This document shows positions 1 to 8,597 of a DNA stretch of 64,000 nt, in pieces. Numbering within the stretch: the first letter of the stretch is position 1; every line of letters begins with the position of its first letter. The DNA comes from Pedobacter roseus (GTDB lineage: Bacteria; Bacteroidota; Bacteroidia; Sphingobacteriales; Sphingobacteriaceae). A program made the position numbers and the translations under genes. The stretch lies in assembly GCF_014395225.1 (NCBI RefSeq), contig NZ_CP060723.1:6200001-6264000 (forward strand), given 5' to 3'. The notes beneath the pieces are model-generated. The model was not told the origin of the DNA. It searched no databases and saw only the letters and a program-made list of their open reading frames with translations.

Positions 1-2430
1 GTATTTGTTCAGTCCCACATATTGCTCATCGGGCATGGCTCCGGTAAAATAAATGGGTCGTTCCCAATTGTTATGTGCCAAAATATCGAATAACGCCAAA
101 GTTCCTTTGGTTACGTAATTTTGGTTAAACGTCCATTCCATACTATTGGCAATTTTACCCGCATCTTCTTTGGGTACCGTACCCGTATCTAAAACCTGTT
201 GCGGATTTACCGCAAGTTTCAGATTCTTTGTAGGTAAAACATTGTATTTCGAGCCATCGTTCATGGTTACCTTATCCTCATCGTGATCGGAGAGAAGGAT
301 ATCTAAAATTTGCTGTAACTCGATATGCTGAGCAACTTTATAATCCTGGTAGTACATAATGTCCCTCGTGCCTTCAACATATTGCTCAGGTTTTAAGGTG
401 ATGGGAAGTGGTGCTGATTCATTTTGCTTTCTGCGCATGCCGTCGATATACCAATCTGCTGTGAATAAACTCAGGTTTACCACCCGCACATCCGGACGTA
501 CATTTTCCACTTCCTGCGCATACCAAACAGGGTAGGTGTCGTTATCGCCGTAAGTAAACAGAATAGCGTTAGGGGCACATGATTTAAGGTAGTTAACCGA
601 CATATCCCTGGCTACATGACTATCAGAACGGTCGTGATCATCCCAGCCCTGGTTGGCCATAATAACCGGCGCACCGAACAAAGCAATAACCGAAGCAAAA
701 ATACTCGCACGTGCTGGCGTTAATTTTTTAAATACCCATTCCTTCAGTCCAAATACTCCTAATCCTATCCAGATGGCGAAGGCATAAAATGAGCCTACAT
801 AGGCATAATCCCTCTCGCGGGGTTCAATCGGTACAGAATTTAAGTAAACAACAATCGCAATTCCGGTAAAAACAAATAATAAACCGATAACACCAGCGTC
901 TTTTTGGTTGCGTTTAAAGTGCCAAACTGCGCCGATCAAACCAATAATCAAAGGCAAAAAGAAAAACCTGTTATAGGATTTGTTCTCTATAATGGATGGG
1001 GGCAGATTTTTTTGACTGCCAAGCCTCATCGCATCCACAGGTTTAATGCCGCTGAGCCAGTTACCGTCTTTGCCTCCAAATTGTCCATCTTCGTTATCCT
1101 GCCGCCCTACAAAATTCCACATAAAATAACGCATGTACATCTGCCCGGTCTGGAAAGAGAACAGATATTTTAAATTATCGATAAGCGTAGGTTTATGTGC
1201 ATCATCAAAACCCATATAATTTTTATAAAAGCGTACATGCTCAGGTTTATCGCTGTACATCCGTGGCATTAAAGTTTGATCAGCAAAAACATAGGCCGAT
1301 TTTGTTCCCGCCGATTCATATTTTTTGTCGCCTTTGCGAAATATTTTGCCTGTTTCTTTAATATCGATTTTTTCTGAATTGTAATTCTCGCCATAAAGTA
1401 AAGGCCTGTCGCCATATTGATCGCGGCCCAGGTATCTCGAAAGTGAGAATACATTGTCTACATTATAATTGTTCAGGTTAGGTTTGGCCTGTGCCCTGAT
1501 AACCAATAATGCGTAGGAGCTGTATCCAAATAAAAGCAGTACGGTGAATAATAGAATCAGGTTTAAAGCCCTTTTGTTTTTGAGGATAGAATAACGGATG
1601 CCATACACCAGGCCTCCGATTAATAAAACAGCAAAAAACAATATCCCCGAGCCGAAGCTTAAATTCATGGTGTTTACAAAAAAGTAATCGAAGCTTGCTG
1701 CAAGCGACACCATGTATTGAATGATGCCAAATTGAACCACAGCTAGAGCAGCAATGGAAACAAAAAATATTTTTAGAACACCTTGCCAGCTGGGCGATGG
1801 ATTTTTTTTAAAATAATAAACAAATATTAATGCAGGGATGGTAAGCAGGTTTAAAATATGCACACCGATAGAAAGCCCCATAATATAGGCTACAAAAAGT
1901 AACCACCGGTCTGCTTTTGGTTCATCGGCCTGTGATTCCCATTTTAAAATACCCCAAAATACAATCGCACTACAAAGCGACGACATGGCGTAAACCTCAG
2001 CCTCTACCGCCGAAAACCAGAAACTGTCAGAAAAGGCATAAGCCAAAGCGCCAACCAAACCGGCACCCATAATGCCAATGATTTGCTGTTTGCTGATTTC
2101 TTCACCTTTTTTAATCACCGTTTTCTTTGCCAAAGCTGTAATTGTCCAGAATAAAAATAAAATGGTTCCTGCGCTTGCAAGAGCCGAAGCAATGTTGATA
2201 AAGTAAGCTGCCTTGGTTTTATCGCCAAAAGCCAGGGCAGAGAATAATCTTTGGATCATGGAGACTATGGGGGCGCCAGGCTGGTGCACTACCTCCATTC
2301 GGAAGGCTGAGGAGATGAATTCGCCACAGTCCCAGAAACTTACGGATTGATCTAAAGTTAAGATGTACGTGAGTGCGGCAACGCTAAAACAGAGCCAGCC
2401 TCCAATGGTGTTAATCCTTGAATAATTCAT
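1..2430 (-). CDS. DUF2723 family polytopic membrane protein (glycosyltransferase 117-like), 5' part only
   Basis: The reading frame starts at the ATG ending at 2430 and runs off the left edge, giving about 810 codons of the N-terminal part. The first helix is followed by the FWDCGEFI motif near residue 33 and VHQPGAP near residue 49, the pattern typical of the DUF2723 (GT117) family of Bacteroidota. Many hydrophobic segments follow, and then a soluble part with YGDNDTYPVWYAQE, a motif seen in this family. Members are assumed to be inner-membrane, PMT-like glycosyltransferases, but their substrate is not established. The gene is transcribed away from the tRNA-Gln/prs locus. The C-terminus is outside the window, so total length cannot be judged. 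Confidence 0.85.
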   Translation of the reverse strand, partial: MNYSRINTIGGWLCFSVAALTYILTLDQSVSFWDCGEFISSAFRMEVVHQPGAPIVSMIQRLFSALAFGDKTKAAYFINIASALASAGTILFLFWTITALAKKTVIKKGEEISKQQIIGIMGAGLVGALAYAFSDSFWFSAVEAEVYAMSSLCSAIVFWGILKWESQADEPKADRWLLFVAYIMGLSIGVHILNLLTIPALIFVYYFKKNPSPSWQGVLKIFFVSIAALAVVQFGIIQYMVSLAASFDYFFVNTMNLSFGSGILFFAVLLIGGLVYGIRYSILKNKRALNLILLFTVLLLFGYSSYALLVIRAQAKPNLNNYNVDNVFSLSRYLGRDQYGDRPLLYGENYNSEKIDIKETGKIFRKGDKKYESAGTKSAYVFADQTLMPRMYSDKPEHVRFYKNYMGFDDAHKPTLIDNLKYLFSFQTGQMYMRYFMWNFVGRQDNEDGQFGGKDGNWLSGIKPVDAMRLGSQKNLPPSIIENKSYNRFFFLPLIIGLIGAVWHFKRNQKDAGVIGLLFVFTGIAIVVYLNSVPIEPRERDYAYVGSFYAFAIWIGLGVFGLKEWVFKKLTPARASIFASVIALFGAPVIMANQGWDDHDRSDSHVARDMSVNYLKSCAPNAILFTYGDNDTYPVWYAQEVENVRPDVRVVNLSLFTADWYIDGMRRKQNESAPLPITLKPEQYVEGTRDIMYYQDYKVAQHIELQQILDILLSDHDEDKVTMNDGSKYNVLPTKNLKLAVNPQQVLDTGTVPKEDAGKIANSMEWTFNQNYVTKGTLALFDILAHNNWERPIYFTGAMPDEQYVGLNKY

Positions 2431-2505
2431 AGTAAAAATTTAGTCTTTGATAATAAATGATTTAAGTGGTTCGCAATAAAAAAAGTCGTAGAAAAAAATA
2501 AAATG

Positions 2506-2537
2506 TTGCATCAGATATGATCATTTTTTTATCTTTG
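2506..2537 (+). promoter_or_regulatory. Candidate promoter upstream of tRNA-Gln (distal)
   Basis: TTG at 2506-2508 is followed after 21 bases by TATCTTTG at 2530-2537, matching the Bacteroidota -33/-7 promoter pattern. No gene begins immediately after it. It is probably a second, distal promoter for the tRNA-Gln transcript. I saw no separate RNA or terminator between it and the proximal promoter. Confidence 0.5.
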
Positions 2538-2590
2538 CATCGCAAACAAAGAACAGCAGGAAAGAAATTAAAAATATTTTAAAATCACTC

Positions 2591-2621
2591 TTGCATATTT
2601 AAAATAAGGTTCCTACATTTG
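2591..2621 (+). promoter_or_regulatory. Promoter of tRNA-Gln (proximal)
   Basis: TTG at 2591-2593, a 20-base spacer and TACATTTG at 2614-2621 match the Bacteroidota sigma factor consensus. Transcription would start around 2626, about 30 bases before the mature tRNA. Confidence 0.65.
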
Positions 2622-2656
2622 CATTCCCTTTCGAGGAGAATATCCTTGATAAATTT

Positions 2657-2727
2657 TGTCCGATAGTATAAGGGTAGTACAACGGTTTTTGGTACCGTTT
2701 GTCTTGGTTCGAATCCAGGTCGGACAA
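2657..2727 (+). tRNA. tRNA-Gln (anticodon TTG)
   Basis: A complete cloverleaf is readable. The acceptor arm is TGTCCGA at 2657-2663 paired with TCGGACA at 2720-2726, with the discriminator A at 2727. The anticodon stem ACGGT/ACCGT encloses the loop TTTTGGT with anticodon TTG at 2689-2691. The T-arm contains GGTTCGAATCC. The 3' CCA is not encoded, as is common in Bacteroidota. A strong hairpin terminator follows 14 bases later. Confidence 0.95.
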
Positions 2728-2740
2728 CAGAAATTTAACG

Positions 2741-2778
2741 TCGGATCATGTTTAAATCTACATGATCCGATTTTTTTT
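2741..2778 (+). terminator. Rho-independent terminator after tRNA-Gln
   Basis: A perfect 10-bp stem (TCGGATCATG / CATGATCCGA) with a 10-base loop is followed by eight T residues at 2771-2778. It lies only 22 bases before the prs start codon, so it separates tRNA-Gln from prs or attenuates transcription into it. Confidence 0.85.
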
Positions 2779-2800
2779 AACCGTAAACTACACACGGACC

Positions 2801-3742
2801 ATGCCATTGCAGTTTAACCCGGTAAAACTTTTTTCCGGAACAGGTTCTAAGGGATTATCACTGAAGATTGCCGAACACTACGGCAAACCACTTGGTAGCG
2901 TAACCATCCACAAATTCAGCGATGGAGAGTTTCAACCTTCTTTTGATGAGTCAATTCGTGGTAGTGATGTTTTTCTCATCCAGTCTACTTATCAGCCAAG
3001 CGATAACTTAATGGAACTTTTGCTAATGGTTGATGCCGCTAAAAGAGCATCTGCACATTACATTACAGCAGTTGTTCCTTATTATGGTTTAGCCCGTCAA
3101 GACAGGAAAGATAAACCGCGTGTAGCAATCGGCGCCAAATTGGTGGCTAATTTATTAAAGTCGGCAGGTATCCACCGCATCATGACGATGGATTTACATG
3201 CTGCACAGATACAGGGTTTCTTTGATATCCCGGTTGATCACTTAGATGGATCGGTAATCTTTGTTCCTTATATCAAAAGCTTAGGCTTAAAAAACTTAAC
3301 TATTGCATCGCCGGATATGGGCGGTTCGTACAGGGCACGTACTTTTGCCAAGTTTTTTAATGCAGAAGTAATTATTTGTGATAAACGCCGTAAACGTGCC
3401 AACGAAATCGAATCAATGTCGATTATTGGTGATGTTACCGGACAGGATGTGGTATTGATCGATGATATTTGCGATACTGCCGGAACCCTATCAAAAGCTG
3501 CGGCCTTGATTATGGAAAACGGTGCAGCAAGTGTAAGAGCAGTTTGTACACATGCTGTATTATCTGGCAAAGCAATTGAAACCGTAGAAAATTCGGTTTT
3601 GACTGAGCTGATCGTGACCGATACAATCCCCTTAAAACAGGAAAGTCCGAAAATCAGGGTGCTAAGTACAGCAAGTTTATTTGCAAGGGCAATTGCCAAT
3701 GTAAACGAACACGGATCGATTAGTGATCTGTTTAGGGTGTAG
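2801..3742 (+). CDS. prs: Ribose-phosphate pyrophosphokinase (PRPP synthase)
   Basis: This 313-residue protein makes PRPP from ribose 5-phosphate and ATP for nucleotide, histidine and tryptophan synthesis. It shows the KLFSGTGS start typical of Bacteroidota Prs, the MDLHAAQIQGFF region and the PRPP-binding loop VVLIDDICDTAGTL near residue 215. I chose the ATG at 2801: an in-frame ATG at 2762 lies inside the tRNA terminator hairpin, and 313 residues is the usual family length. The order prs-rplY-pth that follows is common in the phylum. No promoter motif fits between the terminator and the start. Confidence 0.95.
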   Translation: MPLQFNPVKLFSGTGSKGLSLKIAEHYGKPLGSVTIHKFSDGEFQPSFDESIRGSDVFLIQSTYQPSDNLMELLLMVDAAKRASAHYITAVVPYYGLARQDRKDKPRVAIGAKLVANLLKSAGIHRIMTMDLHAAQIQGFFDIPVDHLDGSVIFVPYIKSLGLKNLTIASPDMGGSYRARTFAKFFNAEVIICDKRRKRANEIESMSIIGDVTGQDVVLIDDICDTAGTLSKAAALIMENGAASVRAVCTHAVLSGKAIETVENSVLTELIVTDTIPLKQESPKIRVLSTASLFARAIANVNEHGSISDLFRV

Positions 3743-3790
3743 CGTTAAGCGCATTGCGATGAGCGCTTAAAACGCCGAACGCTTAGCGCT
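3742..3790. repeat. Inverted repeat after prs
   Basis: GCGTTAAGCGC is followed by its imperfect complement GCGCTTAAAACGC, and then by another copy of the same motif (CGCTTAGCGC). It lacks a proper T-tract, so it may be a weak terminator or an mRNA-stabilising hairpin between prs and rplY. Confidence 0.45.
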
Positions 3791-3896
3791 AAACAAAAAA
3801 GAGTTTAAATAAGGTTGAAGGTAAAAGTTGAAGGCTTAAGGTCTTGATACTCGATACTTAATACTTACTACTAATAAATATAAATAAAATAAAAAA

Positions 3897-4481
3897 ATGA
3901 AAACAATCGCAATTAGCGGTTCTCCAAGAGAGAACGTAGGGAAACGCGATGCCAAGGAACTTCGTTACGAAGGTAAAGTTCCGGCGGTATTGTATGGTGG
4001 AAAAGAGCAAAAACACTTAGCTGTAGTTATTGCTGATTTAAGAGATGTTATTTATACCCCGGAAGTTAACTTTGTGGAAATTGATGTAAACGGTACTAAA
4101 ACTAAAGCTATCGTTAAAGATACTCAATATCACCCACTTACCGACGTATTAATGCACATCGATTTTCTTCAGTTATTCGACGAGAAAGAAATCGTTATGG
4201 AGATCCCGGTTAAATTAACAGGAACTTCTCCAGGTGTTAAAATGGGGGGTAAATTAATCCAGAAATTACGTAAACTACGTGTTAAAGCATTACCAGCTGA
4301 TATGCCACAAAACGTAGAAGTAAGCTTAGAGAAATTAGAAGTTGGTAGCTTGTTCCGTGTTCGCGATCTTAAAGGTCAAAAATACGTAATCACTAACACT
4401 CCTGAAGATACTATCGTTTCTGTTGCAATGTCTAGAGCATTAAAACAAGCAGAAACTGAAGCTGCTAAAGGTAAAAAATAA
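3897..4481 (+). CDS. rplY: 50S ribosomal protein L25 / general stress protein Ctc
   Basis: This 194-residue protein is the long Ctc-type form of L25, which binds 5S rRNA in the large subunit. The N-terminal domain (about residues 1-90) contains the RYEGKVPAVLYGG segment of L25, and the C-terminal TL5-like domain (about 95-185) follows, with a lysine-rich tail. The leader just before the ATG is almost pure A/T with no Shine-Dalgarno sequence. It lies between prs and pth, as in many Bacteroidota, and is closed by a good terminator. Confidence 0.93.
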   Translation: MKTIAISGSPRENVGKRDAKELRYEGKVPAVLYGGKEQKHLAVVIADLRDVIYTPEVNFVEIDVNGTKTKAIVKDTQYHPLTDVLMHIDFLQLFDEKEIVMEIPVKLTGTSPGVKMGGKLIQKLRKLRVKALPADMPQNVEVSLEKLEVGSLFRVRDLKGQKYVITNTPEDTIVSVAMSRALKQAETEAAKGKK

Positions 4482-4514
4482 TCAGGATTCTTAAGATTTT
4501 CTGATTTTAAGATG

Positions 4515-4553
4515 AAGCGTTCCGATTTAAGTCGGAACGCTTTTTTGTTTTTT
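4515..4553 (+). terminator. Terminator after rplY
   Basis: An 11-bp stem AAGCGTTCCGA / TCGGAACGCTT with a 6-base loop precedes a T-rich tract (TTTTTTGTTTTTT). Confidence 0.85.
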
Positions 4554-4654
4554 AAGCGGTCAATTTACCAACGATACCCCCCTTAATGGTATTTTGACTT
4601 AGGACTTACGACTCAGGACTCAAAACTTCGGACTCCTGACTTCGGACTTTTTTT

Positions 4655-4662
4655 TATCTTTG
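4655..4662 (+). promoter_or_regulatory. -7 element of pth promoter
   Basis: TATCTTTG ends exactly four bases before the pth ATG at 4667, so transcription would start at or next to the start codon (a leaderless mRNA). No clear -33 TTG is visible. Confidence 0.6.
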
Positions 4663-4666
4663 CCCC

Positions 4667-5227
4667 ATGAAATATCTTATAGTTGGCTTAGGGAATATCG
4701 GACCGGATTATGCACATACCCGACATAATATCGGTTTTGATATTGCCGATGAACTGGTTAAAGGTTTAGGTGGTAGTTTCGATAATATCCGTCTGGCATA
4801 TTACGCTGAGGTGGGTTTTAAAGGTAAAAAGCTGCATGTAATTAAACCTACTACCTTTATGAACCTGAGCGGCAAAGCGGTTAACTATTGGATGAAGGAA
4901 TTAAAAATTGCGCCAGAAAATGTACTGGTTATTGTTGATGATCTTGCCTTGCCATTGGGTAAGTTGAGGTTAAAATTACAAGGCTCCAGCGCAGGGCATA
5001 ATGGCTTAAAAAGTATAGAGGAGGTTTGTGGCGGACAAAACTATGCTCGCCTCCGCTTCGGTATTGGTAACGATTATCCAAAAGGCCGACAGGTAGATTT
5101 TGTTTTAGGTCTCTTTGATAAAAACGAACAATTGGAACTGCCTGCACTCATTGATAAAAGTGTAGAGCTGATTAAAAGTTTTGTTACCATTGGGCCGGCT
5201 CATACTATGACGGCTTTTAATAAATAA
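4667..5227 (+). CDS. pth: Peptidyl-tRNA hydrolase
   Basis: This 186-residue enzyme recycles peptidyl-tRNA released from stalled ribosomes. VGLGNIG at the N-terminus, catalytic His in TRHNIGF near residue 21, KPTTFMNLSG near residue 65, the catalytic Asp in VDDLALP and SSAGHNGLKS with the second conserved His are all present. The length is normal for the family. It follows rplY after the terminator and has its own promoter with the -7 element four bases from the ATG. Confidence 0.95.
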   Translation: MKYLIVGLGNIGPDYAHTRHNIGFDIADELVKGLGGSFDNIRLAYYAEVGFKGKKLHVIKPTTFMNLSGKAVNYWMKELKIAPENVLVIVDDLALPLGKLRLKLQGSSAGHNGLKSIEEVCGGQNYARLRFGIGNDYPKGRQVDFVLGLFDKNEQLELPALIDKSVELIKSFVTIGPAHTMTAFNK

Positions 5228-5522
5228 GGTTGGTTAACTGGTTAATTGTTTAAATTGGTTAATTGATCAGATGGATCAGCATTCATTATTAAAAAAAGCC
5301 TGTAAAATTGTTATTTGAATAGCATTGCAGAAGTTCTTTTTAATGTTCGCCCTGCTTTTCATTACAAGTCCGCACTCGTACCTCGCTTGCGGGCTTTCCA
5401 TTTCAATCAGGTATAGAAAAACAATGTTTATACTGCTATTGAGTGTTAAATACCATAGATTTAGTTTCCGAATCCATGGCTTGTGCCCTCGCAGGCCATT
5501 TTGAAGACAACTTCTCTGCATC

Positions 5523-5671
5523 CTGCAACCCAAAATAGCACTACAAATCCGTGCCACCTAAACCCGATCGCAGTGGTTCCGATGCATACCGATAAATTAC
5601 CATACCAGATCAATTGGCATCGGAAGAAACGGAGAGCGGGACTGCATCAACCTAAAAGCATCTGTACCTGA
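5523..5671 (+). repeat. Dispersed intergenic repeat, copy 1 (CCGTGCCACCTAAACC core)
   Basis: The unit starts with CTGCAACCC, then about 20 variable bases, then CCGTGCCACCTAAACC, then a GC-richer tail with AGAGCGGGACTGC. The same head occurs reversed near 28101-28220, and the core recurs near 33501-33580. It lies wholly between genes. Confidence 0.6.
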
Positions 5672-5754
5672 TTTCCAGAAAAAAACGGCTATTCTTATTT
5701 GTTTGGTGACTTAACCAAACATGGAGTTGTTGAGATAACAGAGGGTTATTAAAC

Positions 5755-5785
5755 AAAAAAAGACCATCTTTCGATGATCTTTTAA
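5755..5785 (-). terminator. Terminator of the TPR membrane protein gene
   Basis: Read on the minus strand, AAAGATCATC-GAAA-GATGGTCTTT is followed by a run of T residues, about 20 bases after the stop codon. Confidence 0.75.
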
Positions 5786-5806
5786 TAAAATATAGTTAGT
5801 TAATGA

Positions 5807-6472
5807 TTATTTAACTTTTTCCTGAGCCCTTGCAATGTAAGCATCAATCAACTGCGCTTCTGCACTCTCAGGATATTGTGTTTTTACTTTAGTATAGGCA
5901 TCAACAGCACCTTTAAAATCATTTTGACTTTCGTTAACCAATCCTAATTTCTTTAAGAACATTGGCGAAGTAAATTTACTTGCTTTATCAGCCGCTTTTT
6001 TATAGTAAGTAGCTGCTTGTTTGTAGTCTTTCAACTCGCTGTAAGCATCACCCAATAAACCTAAAGCCAATGGATCTGCAACCGGGCTACCAGTAGCGCT
6101 ATATTTGCTTAACGATTCGATAGCTTGTTTGTACTCGCCTTTACGTAAGTAAATACCACCTAAATAAAGGTTAGCTAAGTTTGCTGATTTAGTGTTATCG
6201 TATTCTTTAGCAATTTGCTCTAAGCCTGGATAACCACCTTCGCCTTTAACTGCTCTGTTCGATAATGAATCTACCCCAACAAATTGTTCTGCTTTGTACA
6301 TTTTGCTAGCGGCTTCTTCAGCGCGACCTTTCAAATACACGCCTTGATACCAAAGATATATTAAAACTAATAAAACTACAGCACCTGCTATAAACAGTAA
6401 GCTCTTATTATTCTCTTGTAAAAATGAACCTTTTTTAGTTGGTTGAATTGTCTGGTTATCTGTTGTAGACAT
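5807..6472 (-). CDS. Membrane-anchored tetratricopeptide repeat protein
   Basis: This 221-residue protein has a short cytoplasmic N-terminus, one transmembrane helix at about residues 25-44 and a C-terminal part made of TPR-like helices (for example ANLYLGGIYLRKGEYKQAI and LGDAYSELKDYKQAATYYKKA). The architecture resembles YfgM-type anchored TPR proteins, but equivalence is only a guess. TPR units normally bind partner proteins. On the minus strand TATTTTTG at 6504-6497 is a likely -7 element about 24 bases upstream of the start. A terminator follows, so it is a single-gene unit. Confidence 0.8.
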   Translation of the reverse strand: MSTTDNQTIQPTKKGSFLQENNKSLLFIAGAVVLLVLIYLWYQGVYLKGRAEEAASKMYKAEQFVGVDSLSNRAVKGEGGYPGLEQIAKEYDNTKSANLANLYLGGIYLRKGEYKQAIESLSKYSATGSPVADPLALGLLGDAYSELKDYKQAATYYKKAADKASKFTSPMFLKKLGLVNESQNDFKGAVDAYTKVKTQYPESAEAQLIDAYIARAQEKVK

Positions 6473-6596
6473 GTTTGTTTAAAAAATTTAAGAACGCAAA
6501 AATACATTTTTCAATCAAAGTATCAACCTTTATTTTGAAGTATTTGATTAAACATTAGTTATTTAGGGATGTAGAACTGCAAAATGGCCATCACAA

Positions 6597-7004
6597 TTAG
6601 CGTAGTAAGCTAATTAATGTGTTAAACCACGTTTGGTTGTCGCTAAAAATGCCGGTGTGGTTAATTACCAGGTATACCGTTTGGCTTTCTGAACGGCTTA
6701 TGGCTGATCTGATCCTGATTGGTTGCCAGAATAATCCGAAGTTTTTTGCAGATGAGGCCGGGAAAACGTCGTCGAAACCCATATAAACTTCTTCTATATT
6801 GGATAATGGGAGTTCTAATTGTTCGTCGCCGGTAATAAAAAGACCATTTGATGCCAACAGGATATTGCCTTCGTGATTATGACGCGGTTTTAAGAACGAA
6901 AATAAACCGGCTATTTTTTTGATCCAGCTTGAATTTTTTTCATCGGTCAGTTCGTGGTCGTACGACCATAGAACATTTCCCTCTAACATTTTTTGTGCTA
7001 CCAT
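6597..7004 (-). CDS. Hypothetical protein
   Basis: This 135-residue protein matches no family I recognise. It has no signal peptide or membrane helix. The sequence is a mix of short hydrophobic beta-like stretches (GNILLASNGLFITG, QTVYLVINHTG), as in small beta-sandwich or PH-like domains, but that is only an impression. It is divergent from recF, and the shared 108-base gap holds the recF -7 element. Confidence 0.6.
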   Translation of the reverse strand: MVAQKMLEGNVLWSYDHELTDEKNSSWIKKIAGLFSFLKPRHNHEGNILLASNGLFITGDEQLELPLSNIEEVYMGFDDVFPASSAKNFGLFWQPIRIRSAISRSESQTVYLVINHTGIFSDNQTWFNTLISLLR

Positions 7005-7094
7005 CTAAATTTTTTCCTTGCTATGAAAGTACAATTTTTTTAAATGTAATTAACGTTAATTTTAAACAATGGATGTTAAGAGGTTAAAAAACGG

Positions 7095-7102
7095 TAAATT
7101 TG
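7095..7102 (+). promoter_or_regulatory. -7 element upstream of recF
   Basis: TAAATTTG lies ten bases before the recF ATG, giving a very short leader. No good -33 TTG is visible. Confidence 0.45.
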
Positions 7103-7112
7103 TGACATATTT

Positions 7113-8216
7113 ATGTGGTTAAAAAACATTACCCTTCTAAATTTCAAGAACTATAGCGATGCAGATCTCCATTTCTCGGAAACTGTAAACGTTTTTACGG
7201 GTAACAACGGTTCGGGCAAAACCAATATGCTCGATGCCATCCATTATCTCTGTCTATGTAAAAGTTACTTTAACCCCATCGATAGTCAGCAGATTAAAAC
7301 CAGTGAAGAGGTGTTTATGATTCAGGGTGATTTTGACCGTAATGAAAAAAACGAAAAAATCTCCTGCGGGGTAAAACGCAACCAAAAAAAACAGTTTAAA
7401 CGCAATAAAAAGGAATACGATAAACTAGCCGATCACATCGGACTTTTCCCGGTGGTAATGGTTTCGCCCTATGATGTAAACCTGATTATGGAAGGCAGTG
7501 AGGAGCGGAGGAAATTTATCGATAATGTGATTTCGCAAACCGACGCCCATTACCTCGATCAGCTGATTACCTACAACCGCATTCTGTTAAATCGAAATGC
7601 CTTATTAAAACAGATTGCCATTACACGAAAATACGATCCGACGTTGCTCGAAATTCTGGATGAGCAATTGGTTATTGCGGGTAAGAAGATTTTTGCCATC
7701 CGTAAAGCCTTTATGGATGAGTTTATTCCGTTGTTTAACCAATATTATACTTATCTTACCGAAAACAAGGAAATCGTTGAGCTGAATTATCAATCTCAGT
7801 TAAATGAGGCTACTTTCGAAGAACTGTTGAGGAAGTCAGTTGAAAAAGACCGGGTATTGGAGCGGACTACCACGGGGATTCATAAAGATGAACTTGCTTT
7901 TGTAATTAGTGGTATGCCTTTAAAGAAGTTTGGTTCTCAGGGTCAGCAAAAGTCTTTTTTAATCGCTCTAAAAATTGCCCAGTACGCTTACCTCGCCAAA
8001 AACAAAGGCTTTAAACCCTTACTGTTATTGGATGATATTTTTGATAAGCTGGACGATCACCGTGTTCAAAAACTGATGCAAATGGTTTCGCACCATGATT
8101 TTGGACAAATATTTATTACAGATACCGGAAAAGAAAGGGTAAAATCAATTTTTGAAAAAATAGAAGTTGATGTAACTTTGTTTGAAGTTGATAACGGAAC
8201 TATAGAAAATGCGTAA
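7113..8216 (+). CDS. recF: DNA replication and repair protein RecF
   Basis: This 367-residue SMC-like ATPase loads RecA at single-stranded gaps together with RecO and RecR. Walker A is GNNGSGKTN near residue 32, the ABC signature SQGQQKS is near residue 271 and Walker B LLLLDDIFDKLD is near residue 306. The length is normal. The stop codon overlaps the next gene by eight bases, so the two are co-translated. dnaA and dnaN are not nearby, so this is not the classic origin cluster. Confidence 0.95.
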   Translation: MWLKNITLLNFKNYSDADLHFSETVNVFTGNNGSGKTNMLDAIHYLCLCKSYFNPIDSQQIKTSEEVFMIQGDFDRNEKNEKISCGVKRNQKKQFKRNKKEYDKLADHIGLFPVVMVSPYDVNLIMEGSEERRKFIDNVISQTDAHYLDQLITYNRILLNRNALLKQIAITRKYDPTLLEILDEQLVIAGKKIFAIRKAFMDEFIPLFNQYYTYLTENKEIVELNYQSQLNEATFEELLRKSVEKDRVLERTTTGIHKDELAFVISGMPLKKFGSQGQQKSFLIALKIAQYAYLAKNKGFKPLLLLDDIFDKLDDHRVQKLMQMVSHHDFGQIFITDTGKERVKSIFEKIEVDVTLFEVDNGTIENA

Positions 8217-8499
8217 ACCCAATGATGTTACTGTAAAAGATGCCATCAGCAAAATGCTGGATGTTTACCGTTTGCGCCGTAAATTTGATGAAACTTCGAT
8301 CTTATCCATCTGGCCGGAGATTATGGGTACGGCAATAGCCAACCGCACCAAACAAATTTATATCCACGATAAAAAACTGTTTCTGCGCATAGAATCATCT
8401 GTAATCAAAAACGAACTGATTATGGTACGCCAGGGGATTATCCAGAAATTAAATGAACATGCCGGCACTCAGGTAATTACCGAAATGGTGTTTTTATAA
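8209..8499 (+). CDS. DUF721 (DciA-like) protein
   Basis: This 96-residue DUF721 protein overlaps recF by eight bases. The region KLFLRIESSVIKNELIMVRQGIIQKLN is typical of the KH-like DciA fold. In other bacteria DciA acts with the replicative helicase DnaB in helicase loading. A role in replication is supported by its translational coupling to recF. The Bacteroidota form is short compared with proteobacterial DciA. Confidence 0.85.
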   Translation: MRKPNDVTVKDAISKMLDVYRLRRKFDETSILSIWPEIMGTAIANRTKQIYIHDKKLFLRIESSVIKNELIMVRQGIIQKLNEHAGTQVITEMVFL

Positions 8500-8508
8500 G
8501 AAACAATA

Positions 8509-8547
8509 AAAGGGCATCAGTTTAGTACTCATGCCCTTTATATTTTA
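8509..8547 (+). terminator. Terminator after recF-DUF721
   Basis: AAAGGGCAT / ATGCCCTTT form a 9-bp stem around a 13-base loop, followed by an A/T-rich tract (TATATTTTAATA). It is moderately strong. Confidence 0.6.
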
Positions 8548-8597
8548 ATAGGGGGATACCCCTGCTAAAGACTGTAGACTTCGGACTCAAGACTAAA

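Larger units (their letters stand above)
5228..5806. other. Gene-free stretch with dispersed repeat and terminator
   Basis: No convincing gene is present. The stretch begins with low-complexity runs related to TGGTTAATTG. From 5523 to about 5671 it carries a copy of a dispersed repeat that recurs elsewhere in the window. It ends with a short inverted repeat at 5701-5720 (GTTTGGT / ACCAAAC) and the terminator of the next gene. Short open frames here overlap the repeat and have no family resemblance. Confidence 0.6.

Noticed and set aside
2762..2800. Upstream in-frame ATG for prs
   Set aside because: It lies in the stem of the tRNA-Gln terminator, and the added residues do not resemble Prs N-termini.
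5276..5671. Two short open frames between pth and the TPR gene
   Set aside because: They overlap a dispersed repeat and show no domain, signal or ribosome-binding context.
7113..8499. Possible replication origin near recF
   Set aside because: No dnaA, dnaN or cluster of DnaA boxes is visible around recF-DUF721.
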